The position numbers were made by a program, and so were the translations under genes. DNA of 64,000 bases. Origin: Panagrolaimus kolymaensis. Taxonomy: Eukaryota; Nematoda; Chromadorea; Rhabditida; Panagrolaimidae. The notes under the pieces are model-generated. The model searched no databases and was not told the DNA's origin. It saw only the letters and a list, made by a program, of their open reading frames with translations. Shown in pieces: positions 49,514 through 61,177 of this stretch (positions within the stretch are counted from its first letter, which is position 1; each line of letters starts with the position of its first letter). The stretch lies in NCBI GenBank assembly GCA_028622995.1, contig JAJQJQ010000039.1, positions 1,054,001 through 1,118,000 of the forward strand, given 5' to 3'.

Positions 49514-50346
49514 CCACATTCGCGGGAATCCACATTCGCGGGAGTCGATTCGCGGTAAAGCCACATTCGCGGGACACATTCGCGGGAAAAAGCCACATTC
49601 GCGGGAGACAATTTTTTTAGAAAAAGCCACATTCGCGGGAAAAAGCCACATTCGCGGGTTTCATGTAAAATAACAAAAGCCACATTCGCGGGAAAGTCCA
49701 CATTCGCGGGACACATTCGCGGGAAAAAGCCACATTCGCGGGATGTATGTAATCACTCAATTTTTAAAGCAATTAATTATCCACAAATTGATGATGAAAA
49801 ATGATCAACTGTGTTTCTCTGTTCCGCATTTTTGAGATCAACTGTGTTTCCCTGTTGCACATTTTTTATGATCTATAGGCTTTCCCTATGGATAAATAAT
49901 TATCCATAAGCTTTCCATATGGATCATTGACAGTAATCCATATGGAAAGCCTATGGATAATTATTTATCCATAGGGAAAGCCTATAGATCATAAAAAATT
50001 TGCAACAGGGAAACACAGTTGATCTCAAAAATGCGGAACAGAGAAACACAGTTAATCATTTTTCATCATCAATTTGTGGATAATTAATTGCTTTAAAAAT
50101 TGAGTGATTACATACATCCCGCGAATGTGGCTTTTTCCCGCGAATGTGTCCCGCGAATGTGGACTTTCCCGCGAATGTGGCTTTTGTGATTTTACATGAA
50201 ACCCGCGAATGTGGCTTTTTCCCGCGAATGTGGCTTTTTCTAAAAAAATTGTCTCCCGCGAATGTGGCTTTTTCCCGCGAATGTGTCCCGCGAATGTGGC
50301 TTTACCGCGAATCGACTCCCGCGAATGTGGATTCCCGCGAATGTGG
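49514..50346. mobile_element. 833-bp foldback (inverted-repeat) element
   Basis: Two arms of about 411 bp (49514-49924 and 49936-50346) are reverse complements with only a handful of mismatches, separated by 11 bp. The outer half of each arm holds 12 units of CCACATTCGCGGG (one degenerate per arm) at irregular spacing; the inner half is AT-rich unique sequence. The ends are CCAC...GTGG. No long ORF with a transposase exists; apparent ORFs are repeat translations. No clear target-site duplication was found, though the flanks share a weak extension (GC-GAT-CC). The GC-rich, CpG-bearing units contrast with the AT-rich locus. It fits a non-autonomous foldback/MITE element. Confidence 0.85.
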
Positions 50347-51353
50347 TATCAGCCATATAAAAAAGCTGACGAGTTAAAGTAAAGAAGTTCCCTTATTTGT
50401 CTCTGCATTAGTTCTAAAAGTTTGAATCAAAAGAAACATCCTTTTTATTGTTCAGTTTATTTTTTAAAGTGATCATCTTTCATTTTTGGGCCTAAAATTA
50501 ATTTTTTTTATTGTTAAAGCATGGAGATCGTAATTCTTATTTCGTTAGCTTTTTATAATACACTTGTGATCCACCCTTAAAACCTAGATGGGAACAATAT
50601 CTTTGGATGGAGAAAGAAGAAAGTCATAAGTATCACTTTAAGTTGTTTACTCACAACTCAACGACCTTAAGTTAAGAAGTTTATAATAGCTGTGAAAGGA
50701 TATTTGCCAAAATATTATCAATATTTATTGAAGGAAGCAATATTTCAGTTAATAAGTTGTCGTCATTCAATCTTGATCCAAAAAAAATTGGTTGGTTTAT
50801 TACTAAAACTTTTATTTCTGCTTCTAAATTCTTTATTATAGTTTTCGTTCTTTATTTATAATAGCTTTTGATAATATAAATCACCTCTCATTTTCAAGCC
50901 ATCACGATAAATTCTTTCTTTTGATTAGAAAAAGAACCAAAGCGTTTTTTAAATTTGTTTTCCGTTAATTTTGGAGTTTTCATTATTTCTTTAAGGATAT
51001 TTAATGTTAATGCAAGCTTTATTTGGAATAATGAATCCAGAACTTTTTTTACAACTTTTAAATTTCCCGCTAAATTTCACATAGCCAATATAAAATATAT
51101 AAAAAAGCAGCCGTTAAAAGAAAATTTTCGGGAACATTTGTTAATTTTTTTTGCTTCGTCGTTAGGCCGCAATTCCACATTTCTTTCTTTTCCTCTCTCT
51201 TTTTTGGGTCCTAGTTTATAATAGTTTTTCATCATTGATTTATATTATTTTAAACTTTTAATAAGCGTGTTTCAATATTTATAAATTCTTCCCCATTGAA
51301 ACTCTTTTATAATTTGTAAATAGCGTACTTTCCAGCTTTATTTTACTCTAACT
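50347..51353. other. Intergenic region upstream of the FMR1 homologue
   Basis: AT-rich; no gene, only a Phe-rich open frame at 50955-51221. It should include the FMR1-like promoter. Confidence 0.45.
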
Positions 51354-53139
51354 ATGGAAATCGAATATCGTGATAAATCAGGCTTTTATTATCCTGCCAT
51401 TGTTACTCAAATTGGGGACAATAAAGTATTGTTAAAATCAAAAGAAGAAGCATTTCCTGAAGGATGGTATCAATTTAGCGAATGCCGTTATGTTCGTTCC
51501 ACGGGAATACCTAAACGTAATCTAACTGCTGGAGATATCATTGATGCATTGATAAAACAATCATCAGATAAAAAAGTTTATCAACGTGTTAAAGTTCGAG
51601 AAATTAAAGTAAGTTAATATTTAATTATTAAAGGTTTTTATGGATTTATTATTTCTAGGCTGATTATGTGGTTGTGGAAGCAGTTGAAGGACCAACAATT
51701 TCCGCGGTTGTGGATCTTAATGAATGCCGTTTTGCTGATTTAACCCAACCCCTCACTCAATCATCCTTTAAGAAAACTTCAATGGAATTATCCGATGATC
51801 TTATAAATCATGCATCAGATGTTTGTCAAACCATCGTTGATAATATTCAAAATGTTTTCGCTCAATATAACGAAGATAAAAAGAATATTGATATTTATGT
51901 ATGCTCTTTTTTTCCTCCAATATATTCTAAAAGGATGAATATCATTTCAGGCTTTGGATGCAGCAGCTATTAAAAAAGTAACAGTTGCAAGCGATATGTT
52001 ATTGGCCCAAGCAAAACAAAAAGTTTCACTCATGCAAAAAAAGGAAGAAGTTACAAAGAAATTTGAGCAATCATCTGTATCTTCTCAAGCTATTGTGGAA
52101 TTTAATGTTCCTCGAGATTTGATGGGTCTTGCAATCGGTACTGAAGGAGCCAATATTAAAGCTGCACGTGAAATTGAAGGAGTTACTTCGGTTTCAATTG
52201 ATGAAAGTCGAGAATCTGATAATTATTGCGTTTTTAAAGTAAGCCCCATTCCATCCATGCTTTACTGGTTTTATAAATGCCCCACGTTTTTAGGTTTTTG
52301 CTGATAATTATGAGGCTGCAGAATCAGCTCGAGCCCTTTTGGAATATTTAACTGATAGCGTTAAAGTTCCAGCAGATATGGTTGGAAAAATTATTGGTAA
52401 AAATGGTAAAACCATTCAAGAAATTGTTGATAAATCTGGTGTCATTCGAGTTACCATTGGTGATACACCTGCTGGAGAACCAGTAAGTTTTCAAAAAAAT
52501 ATATATTTATATATATCGAAACTAAAAACACTTTCTTTTTTTTAGGATAATTTGATTGATTTCTTTTTCACTGGTTTAAAGGAATCCATTTCACTTGCTG
52601 AAATGCTTATTGAAATTCATATAAAGCATGTAAAAGAAATGGAATCAATTCGAGAATCAATTGATGAAACTCAACGTCGTCTTTATCATACCAATGATTC
52701 AAATGGGTTTTATAATCGAGGATTTTCTCGTCGTGGATTCCCAGCTAATAATGGATTTAATAATCGACCTAATCGCTTCCGAGATAATCGTCGCGATAAT
52801 AACATCGGCGGTAACAGTGCTGAAGATTCTTCAAGCATTCGATCTCCACCAACCAATTACAATCAATCCCCAACTGAAGATGAACCCGTTGTTGTTGTTG
52901 CAGCAGAAGTTAAAACAAATGGAAATAATTCAGAAAATGGTCAAACAAATAAAACTCGCCCACACCACCAACAACAATCTTTCCGAGGAGGTGGAGGAGA
53001 AAGAGGTAATTTCCGAGGTGGACGTGGTGGTGGTGGTCGAAATCGTGGAAATGGTGGAGGTGGAGGACGTGATCAACAACAACCACAAACCCAACGAGGT
53101 CGTGGTGGTGGCCAATTTAAAGCCAATGGTGAAGCATAA
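51354..53139 (+). CDS. FMR1: FMR1/FXR family RNA-binding protein
   Basis: Homologue of the fragile-X family: binds RNA and regulates translation. Exons 51354-51608, 51659-51898, 51951-52238, 52294-52482 and 52546-53139 join in frame to 521 aa. N-terminal Tudor/Agenet region (1-110) has the family pattern YYPAIV...ALPEG-like EAFPEGWYQF. KH1 has VPRDLMGLAIGTEGANI with GTEG at 228-231; KH2 has GKIIGKNGKTIQEIVDKSG with GKNG at 296-299. Then FFTGLKESISLAEMLIEIH matches the end of FMRP KH2, without the long variable loop of vertebrates. The C-terminus is disordered and ends in an RGG/RG-rich box. Poly(A) signal at 53553. Confidence 0.93.
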
Positions 53140-53855
53140 AATATCTATATTATTCCCTCATCTTCAACCAAAGTGTTAAAAAAAACGCTGCTTAAAATTT
53201 ATCGTTGTTTTTCTTTATTATTTTTATTACACCAAAAAGGTTCTATTGCTACTTGATTTGATTTTTGTTTTTTTCTGGTCGTGTACTTGCCAGTTATTAT
53301 TATTGTTATGCTCGTTTTCATATTTTTTTGAAGTCTGATAAAAATCCTGTGTTTTTAATTTTATTTTATTTACAGCATCTCTCTTTTTTATATCCATCAA
53401 ATTATTTTTTTTTTGTTTTGTTGGTTGCCCGAATGATCTGAATTTTTTTGTTACTTTTGTTATTATTTTTCGTGATGCTGCGATTGATCGTTTGATATTT
53501 TTCTTGTTGTTAAAGTTATTATTATTACCACTTTTTCAATGAATTATTTTGCAATAAAGTTTTAAAAAAATTACAATTCTATTGGCTGAAAAATAATTTT
53601 GTCTAAAGTTGAATGAGTGTTAAAAAAATCCTAAAAAAATGTGTGGGATTGCTTTAGTTTTTGAAAAATAGCGGGCTTTTATGGCCATTGGCAACTCAAA
53701 GCCATACATAACAAAAAAATTTCAAAGACATTGAAAAGTTTTTTTTGTTGTTGCAATTATTTTTTCATCAACCATTGCTTTTTTGCTTTGTTTATTTCTT
53801 TTAAAACTTTTGTGTAAACAACTTTCTCGTCTTCCTTCAATTTAAACCAAACAGC
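53140..53855. other. Intergenic spacer
   Basis: T-rich 3' UTR of the FMR1 homologue with AATAAA at 53553, then a promoter stretch for the next gene. No gene seen. Confidence 0.5.
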
Positions 53856-54852
53856 ATGAGGATATTTCATTGGTTAACAAATTCAATCAAAGAATTAATG
53901 GAATATTATGAAGAAGACATTTACAAGCCATTGGAAGATTTTTTCAAGTAAGGTTGCATTAACCATAAAAAATTTTTGAAATATTAACCTTTATCTTTTT
54001 TTATAGGAAACACGAAGTTATCAATACTCTTGTTATATTTTGTATTTTCCTTGGAATTTACTTACCATTCTTATGGAGAACTGATTCATCAACATGGCAT
54101 ACATCTGAAGCAAATACAACTAAACGACATCTAACTTCACGGGATCTAATGGAATATTTTCCAAATAACTATAAGCTTCGTTCAATTTTTCAATTGCTGG
54201 ATAATCGAATTGAATCAACAACTTCATCTAAAACTCCATTAGCTATTATTCTCGCTGGAAAGAATTTAACTGAAGAAGAGCTCAAATTCAAAGTTATTTC
54301 AAATAAACATTTTTGGATGGATAATATTACTGTTCATGTTGATAGAAGTTTATCTGAATCAGATTTATTCCATGAAGTTAGTGATAAACTTGAAAAATTG
54401 GATGGTAAAGCTTTTGTGTTTATTGAAGAAATTGAAAAGCTTCCTGGAAAGACTCCATTGGTGTTACAAACTTTATCCGATGTTGATGCTGCAAAATACA
54501 AAGAACCTGTTTTCATTTTGACTGTTGTGGATGAAAGATTTGATGAAAATATGGGTGAAAAAGAATGTACCGAAATGATTACAAGGTATGGACGATTCTT
54601 GTTTTATGTTATATAAGTAGCTTTTGCGGTTTGAGCTTGTTGCATCTTTTTGGATTGTTTATCATTAATAAGCTGCATCACAGAACATTACTTTATTCTC
54701 AGAAGATACTTAATTTTATGTTTGTTAAATTGATGCTTCTAATTCTTTCATTTTTTAGGAAACTTGAAAAAGCTTGGAGCCAATCTCTTCACAGCGATCA
54801 ACTTCAACCAATACTTTCTCGTATTACTGGAATAACTGTTTGTCTTCCATAA
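53856..54852 (+). CDS. LAP1/LULL1-like torsin activator
   Basis: Exons 53856-53947, 54007-54585 and 54759-54852 join in frame to 254 aa. A short N-terminal segment is followed by one membrane helix (INTLVIFCIFLGIYLPFLW, residues about 36-54) and a luminal domain. The luminal part follows the torsin-activating fold of TOR1AIP proteins: PLAIILAGK, ITVHVDRS, AFVFIEEIEKLPGKTPLVL, then FILTVVDE. Such proteins sit in the ER/nuclear envelope and supply an Arg finger to torsin ATPases. The nucleoplasmic part is very short, so it is LULL1-like in layout. Family assignment is from motif order, so moderate. Poly(A) signal at 55011. Confidence 0.65.
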
Positions 54853-55047
54853 TTTTCGTTATCTCAGCTTTGGATGTATATTTTTCCTTGCCTTTGTATC
54901 CTATTTATGCAAACTAGCCTATCTACTTACGAAATACTGGTACTTATTATCTTTTTAACCATTTATTAGTTTTCTCATAGTTTTTTTGTTGTTGTAAATA
55001 TACATAGAAGAATAAAATTTTATTACACGTGTTTTTTTGTATGTACC

Positions 55048-56000
55048 TTATTGCGGCTTATTACGATAGCATGATCCAACGAGGATATCAATTTCTTCAC
55101 AAGATGCAGTTGGAAGATATGTTTGAGCAAATGAACAATTACCATGTACCCATCTTTTAACATCACTAACTCCATACATTTCTGCATAATGTTTAATTTG
55201 ATCACAATGTTCTGGTGCTAAAATTAATGGGCGATTTTGAGAATCTCTTGGAGCTGAAACAATTTCAGGTGGTAATGTTGCAGTGGCAGCTGGGAAATTA
55301 TTTCTTTCAGCAGCTGTAAACCCGCGAGCTTGGGGAAGTTCAACTCGTCGAAGGTTTTGACGTGGTGTTGCTGGATTTGATGCTGGTTGCAAAGTAACAA
55401 AATTATTTCTATTGTTTGCTGGTTGTCTAACCGGTGAAGCTGGATATTCGATGGCTGCTTCTTCTTCAGTGATTTTTTCCAAATTGTCTTGAGTCTAAAA
55501 ATGCTTTGAATTAGAAATAGACATGAGCCATTAGAAAGCGAAGTAAGTTAAAAGTTTTAAATATTTACCTGAAGGAATGCTGAACGTGGTAATTGTTGTT
55601 GAGTTGGCATGGTTCTTATTGGCTCAGGAGCAGGTGCAACCGAAATTGGTGTTGGATGTTGTGTTACCGTTTCTACAATATCTTCTGAATCACCTGAATC
55701 TGGGATAGCATCTTCAGATTCAACAAAAACAAATTTATTTTTATCTGGTTGAGGATCCTTTTGTAATAAATAATTTGCTATTTCTTCATCATCATCTCCA
55801 TCTTCAATCACCACACATTTGTATCGCCGTGGTTTTTTAGAAGCATTTTTAGGTTTAGTTGTTGCTGCATCTGCTGGATTAATCAAATCTCGTAAATTTT
55901 CAAATTCTCTCAAATGCTGCCCTCCAGAATTGGCTGATGGAGCAGCAGATGATAGGGTTATCACCAAAGTTAAAGTAAAAATTAATATTAATTTTATCAT
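55048..56000 (-). CDS. Secreted acidic/proline-rich protein with C-terminal Cys domain
   Basis: Exons (minus) 55569-56000 and 55048-55494 join in frame to 292 aa. A signal peptide (LILIFTLTLVITLSSAAP) leads to a low-complexity middle: acidic (EDGDDDEE), then Pro/Thr/Gln- and Asn-rich. The last 60 residues form a small conserved-looking domain with four Cys (EHCDQIKHYAEMYGV, VHGNCSF, SCEEIDILVGSCY). No family is recognised; it looks like a nematode extracellular or cuticle-associated protein. It converges on the LAP1-like gene. Confidence 0.75.
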
Positions 56001-57273
56001 TTAAAACTGAAAGTTATCACAATATTAAAAATAATAATAGACAATAAACATTGAAGAAAAGCGAAGGTAATGTGAAACTCGAAAAATCGAATTCAAGGAT
56101 TGAATAATTTATGCTAACCGATTAATAAGGAAGTATGAATCAAAGGTAAAGAAAATTATCAGGAAAAAAGAATTCTGTAAAGTTTATTTTCGACAAAAAA
56201 ATTTGGATCTAAAAGGTGGCAAACGCTTTCCTGTGCCATTTCGGTGGTCAATAAGCTCTCAGATTTTAGCACTAGTGTTAGTGTTTTTTTTCATAGACTA
56301 ATAATAAAGTAAAAAGCAATAAAAAAAAATTTATTTATGCTTAAATATTTACACCCAAGCTATAAAAAAATATTATTTTCTGTTTGAAGCCTCTCATTAA
56401 CACAAAATTGGATTTAAAAAAAAAGTGAAACATTTGTGATATCCTCTTCATTTTCATTTTTACTTTTAATTCCCGCTTTCAAATGACCCAAATATTTATG
56501 TGTGTTTAAAACTTTTTTATGGAAGAAGGAGAAACGCCTTTAGGTTTTTACCTTTATTGTTAAATCTATTCGAGCTTTGTTTGAACATCTTCCACCACCG
56601 GATCTTTCTTTTTCCTTTTTTTTATTTTCTTTTAATGAAGCTCGAGTTGATTGTTAAATGATAGTGAAAATGAAATAAGAGTGTGAAAGGGAAAGCATTT
56701 GCGCAAAATTTATTTCTCTTTCACTTTTTCTCCAACTCTCAAAAAAATATGGGTCAGAAAAGTGAAAATGAAAATTGGATATCAACACAGGTAAAAATTG
56801 ATTAGGATGATCGCCTAAGGGAAAAAGAGAATTCAAAACTTTTTGAAGCGGTGTTAGCGATCAAACTAAAATTTGAAAGTGCAAGAAAATTTCATGAATA
56901 TAAATATTTTAATGTTATTTCAAGTCAAGTTTTGCTATTGACAAGAAGACGATAAACAAGTAAGAAAATGAAATTAGGATTCAACGAAAATGAGAAAAAT
57001 ATTTTACTTATTTTTAATACCTAATCTCAATCTAACCCTCTGGATTTACCGAATCCTTCTTTTTGTTAGGTTTTAAAAATTTAACAAAAGCTAAAGAAAC
57101 TTTTAACGATCAAACATAATTTTCTATTGGGCTTTCATTTTTATTGCCATTCATTTTAGTAGTCGTAAAGCTACTATTTTTCTTTAAAAATTTAGTTTGT
57201 TTATGACGCTTTCTTTAGTTTGCTAATAATTTATTATTTATTAATGATTAACAATGATATGTAGCTTTAATAT
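56001..57273. other. Intergenic region
   Basis: No gene seen. AT-rich; it carries the promoter of the secreted-protein gene and the 3' flank of the first methyltransferase. Confidence 0.45.
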
Positions 57274-58289
57274 TTACAAAAATTGTTCGATGTTGAACGC
57301 TTTTCTACATTCTTCGTTGCCAATGTTAATCCAAGTAACTTTCTCATGTGTAAAGAAAGGTCGAGTAAAAATGGGTAGAAACTGAGAAGTTTCGGAATCA
57401 TATTTATGCAAAGTCTCTCGAATCAAAGTTTTGTTTGAATGAAGTTCGGCATCGATCTGAAAAAGCTTTTAGATTAATTACAAATGAGAAGGAACGACAA
57501 ACCTGACAAAAGACAATTTTCTGTTTATCCAATTCTTTTCCAGTTAGTAGTTCATTCAAAATTCCAAATTCAAATCCTTCAATATCGATAGTCATATATT
57601 GGATAAAGCGAGTTTTAACAAATTTATCCAAAATTTCTTTAAATGCTAGAACATTCACTTTTTGATGCTTGTATGAAGTTCCTTTTCTCAAAGTTAAATC
57701 AAAGCTCCCATTTTTAACTCCAACGCCAAAAGGAATAATGGTACCATAAATATCAAAATGCGCATATTGATCGGGTGAAGCTTCAATTCCATAAACTTTA
57801 CATTCGGGGTATTTTTCTTTAAAAAGTCTCTCAACTTGATCATCTCCACCAATTCCAACTGTAATCCAATTGCATTCATTTTGTTGATCGAATGAATCTT
57901 TTAATGGAAGAAAAACTTTATCCTCTCCAAATCTTCCCATTCGGAATTTATCCATTTCCCTTTTCCTGATAAATCTTTGAATACATGTTCGATATGCTTT
58001 TATAAATACTTTATAGTCTTCATTTTCATAATATGCATCATTCAAACAATTTCGATATGAACCAAAGTTGTATACTGTGTTCGCTAAAAAAGGAAGAAAT
58101 TTTAATGTTAAGTTACTCAACTCAGAAAAAAAACTTACAATGAATTTTCTTTCTTCCTTTATGATCCAAAATTTTCGGAACCATTTTTGGTGAAACACGT
58201 TCGGGTGGACCATTGCTGTATTGAGTGGTGCAAATAATAGTAATAACAAAAATTAAAAATACCAGACTAACAAACATTGCTTTCTTCAT
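57274..58289 (-). CDS. FkbM-type methyltransferase, membrane-anchored (copy 1)
   Basis: Exons (minus) 58139-58289, 57503-58083 and 57274-57456 join in frame to 304 aa. An N-terminal hydrophobic segment (MFVSLVFLIFVITIIC) suggests a signal anchor. The SAM-dependent fold is visible: ITVGIGGDDQVE (motif I), CKVYGIEASP (motif II), FGVGVKNG, YMTIDIEGFEFGIL (motif typical of FkbM/Methyltransf_21). The end WINIG...FNIEQFL is conserved with copy 2. Nematodes have expanded families of this type with unknown substrates. It is the downstream of two tandem copies; the paralogue is at 59.3-60.2 kb. Confidence 0.8.
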
Positions 58290-59262
58290 TTTTAACTTAA
58301 AATAAACCAAAAATAACGATGATTGTTGCTGCTTCTAAAAAATAAGAAGAAAAACGGTTGATTGAAAAATTTTCTTTTAAATTTTTTCTAAAACGACGAC
58401 CTCGATACTTTTTTTTGTAGCGCCTTGGGGTTTTATTTTTGATTGTAAAAGGTTTGAACTTGCGGAGGATGGATTCGATAGATGGATATGGATAGAACTT
58501 TACAAAAGACAAAAACGCATAGTGTTTTTTTGCTGCTGTATTAATTAACTAGAAAATGGGTCATCAGAAATTATAACAGAAAATAAATTAGCTTGTTAGT
58601 GATTTTTTTTGTTATAAAAATAAACAAAAATAAAACATACTCGTACTTCCATTTTTAATTTCCACCACAAATCTTTCATATGGAAGAATATGAGTTATTT
58701 GAGTTATTAAAATTTTAAACAAAAAAATAATAATATTTTAATCAATAATATCTCGAAGCCTTGTCATTGATTACAAGGAAAGCACTAATTATTGGAAGAA
58801 ACAATAATTTAAAATTATTTTTTTGTGTTTTTTGTTGTTGTTGAATCATTCCTTACTTTTTTATAAGCAATTTAAAAAGATCAGAAAATGACACTTTTGA
58901 AGGAAAAAGCAATAATAATCATTCAAGAATGAATGTGCGTGTATTTATTATTTGCAAATATTTTGAAAAGCATATTGGTCTTATTGAAAAATAGGAAGCA
59001 GCCAGTAGCTACATCGGATTTTAATTGTTCGATATTATTTTTTTAATATTTTGTTGGTGCATGCGCATATATGTATGTACATAAGCTTAATTGCTTGGAA
59101 ATGTTTGCGATTCAAGAAAAGATTTATTTTCGTACTATCAAAAATTCTAGTTCTTTAATTTTAAACAATCTTGGGTTTTGATTATATTATTTTTTTTATT
59201 ACTCAACATGATTGCTGTTGTTGTATTTAAATACACTTTACCTTTTTTGTTGCAATTTTCTG
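58290..59262. other. Spacer between the methyltransferase genes
   Basis: AT-rich; a short basic frame at 58297-58512 (Arg/Lys-rich) lacks support. No repeat shared by the two copies extends here. Confidence 0.45.
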
Positions 59263-60246
59263 TTACAAAAATTGTTCAATATTAAAAGCGTTACGACATT
59301 CTCGATTTTTTATATTTATCCATGTAACTTTTTCATGATCAAAAAATGGTGCTGTATAAATGGGCAAATATTGGGAACTATCGGAATCGAATTTATGCAA
59401 AGTTTCTCGAATTAAAGTTTTGTTTGAATGAAGTTCGGCATCGATCTGAAACAACTCGAAGCTCAAACTATTGGTGAAAATAAGGAACAAACTTGACAAA
59501 AGACAATTTTCTGTTTATCCAATTCTTTTCCAGTTAAAAGTTCATTCAAAATACCAAATTCAAATCCTTCAATATCGATAGTCATATATTGGATTAAGCG
59601 AGTTTTAACAAATTTATCCAAAATTTCTTTTAATGCAAGAACATTCACTTTTTGATGTTTATACGAAGTTCCTTTCCTCAAAGTTAAATCAAAGCTCCCG
59701 TTTTTGACTCCAACGCCAAAAGGAATAATGGCGCCATAAATATCAAAATGCGCATATTGATCGGGTGAAGCTTCAATTCCATAAACTTTACATTCGGGGT
59801 ATTTTTCTTTAAAAAGTCTTTCAACTTGATCATCTCCTCCAATTCCAACTGTAATCCATTTGCATTCATTTTGTTGATCGAATGAATCTTTTAATGGAAG
59901 AAAAACTTTATCTTCTCCAAATCTTCCCATTCTAAAAATGTCAAGTTCATGGGCAGGAACATAACGTTGAATACACATCCGATAATTTTTAATAAATATA
60001 TCATAATTTTCTGTTTCATAATATGCATGATTGAGGCAATTTCTAAATGAGCGAAAAGAATATTTTGCTTTGACTAAAACTAAAAAGTTTGACTCAAAAA
60101 TGCGTTCGATATTGCAGCAACTTACTAAAAACTTCGCCACCTCCTAAAATTCCATAAGGTAAATTTTTAGGTGATTCACAAATAAGTAAAATAACTAAAA
60201 TGGAAAATGCAAACCACAAAAATGTTTTAATTTGATTTCGTCGCAT
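59263..60246 (-). CDS. FkbM-type methyltransferase, membrane-anchored (copy 2)
   Basis: Exons (minus) 60126-60246, 59493-60073 and 59263-59445 join in frame to 294 aa. Exon 2 (581 bp) and exon 3 (183 bp) have exactly the same lengths as in copy 1. A signal anchor (FLWFAFSILVILLIC) starts the protein. From FRMGRFGEDK to the end of exon 2 only about four residues differ from copy 1, while the N-terminal parts are much more diverged. SAM motifs GIGGDDQ, YGIEASP and MTIDIEGFE are intact. Confidence 0.8.
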
Positions 60247-61177
60247 TATTGTTTAATTTTTTGATAATAAAAAAAAGACAAAGAAGCGTTTTTTGGATTT
60301 TACTTTTCACTTTTTACTTTATTTTTAGTTATTTACCAGTTTTTTTTATTTTAATAAAGATGGAGTAAGCAGAACAGGAAAGTTTTCCGAGATTACGAAT
60401 TCAAGAATTTTAACATTATGTAAAATTAAAGGGAAACAAAAGCAGCATGAAAAATATAAAAAGCATCTGAACTTTTTTGTTGCGAACTTCTTTACCTTCG
60501 TGAAACTATACGAAAAAGTATTCAAAGCTTGGTAGAATTCTCATTTTTGCTGTTGTTGAAAGGTTTATTTCCTCGTAATTACTTTTTAGCTTTTGCTTTT
60601 AGTAAATTTTTTAATGTAATTTTGTATTTTACATTTATGTTTTCGATCAAAGCTGTTGGGCAACGAGACTTTTTCCAACAAGTCGTGAATTATTTAACCC
60701 CAAATAAAAATATGTATTTTGTGAAATAATAGAGCAAAACAATGTTAAAAGTAGCTTACATTGTATAAAATAAAATAAAGATAAAAGCTCCACCCTTTTT
60801 TACTCTATCAAAGACAATAACCTTTATGTCTTTAATCTCGCGTAAATCCATTTAACTCAAAGCATATTTTTATCTGATTTTTTGCATCTGTGAAAATTAA
60901 GCGATGGATTATTTTACAGTTATTTTAATGAAATCAGAAAACCGCTATTAGCAACGTTTGCTTCATCCGTAGCAAACTAAGTAGTAAATAATTACAGTAA
61001 ATACGAATAAGGATATCAAAAAAAGATGAAAGCAATTTTACATTTTAAAGCCATTTATTTGACGACAAAATAAATTCATATACATTAATACATACAAAAT
61101 TAATATTACAAAAATATCAGTCATCTAATCATACAAACATATTTTACCATCCATCCATCGATCAGGAGCTCCATCAT
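60247..61177. other. Intergenic region
   Basis: No gene. A reverse-strand AATAAA near 61054-61059 is the likely poly(A) signal of the acyl-CoA dehydrogenase gene. Confidence 0.5.

Noticed and set aside
49444..50377. Open frames of 60-90 codons rich in ANVAF and ECGF
   Set aside because: They are translations of the CCACATTCGCGGG repeat in both arms of the foldback element, not genes.
52661..53179. 172-codon frame inside the FMR1-like last exon
   Set aside because: It is a shifted reading of the RGG/Asn-rich coding repeat; the FMR1 frame continues the KH2 domain.
58297..58512. Arg/Lys-rich minus-strand frame upstream of the first methyltransferase
   Set aside because: No ATG-supported start, no splice link and biased composition; read as 5' flank.
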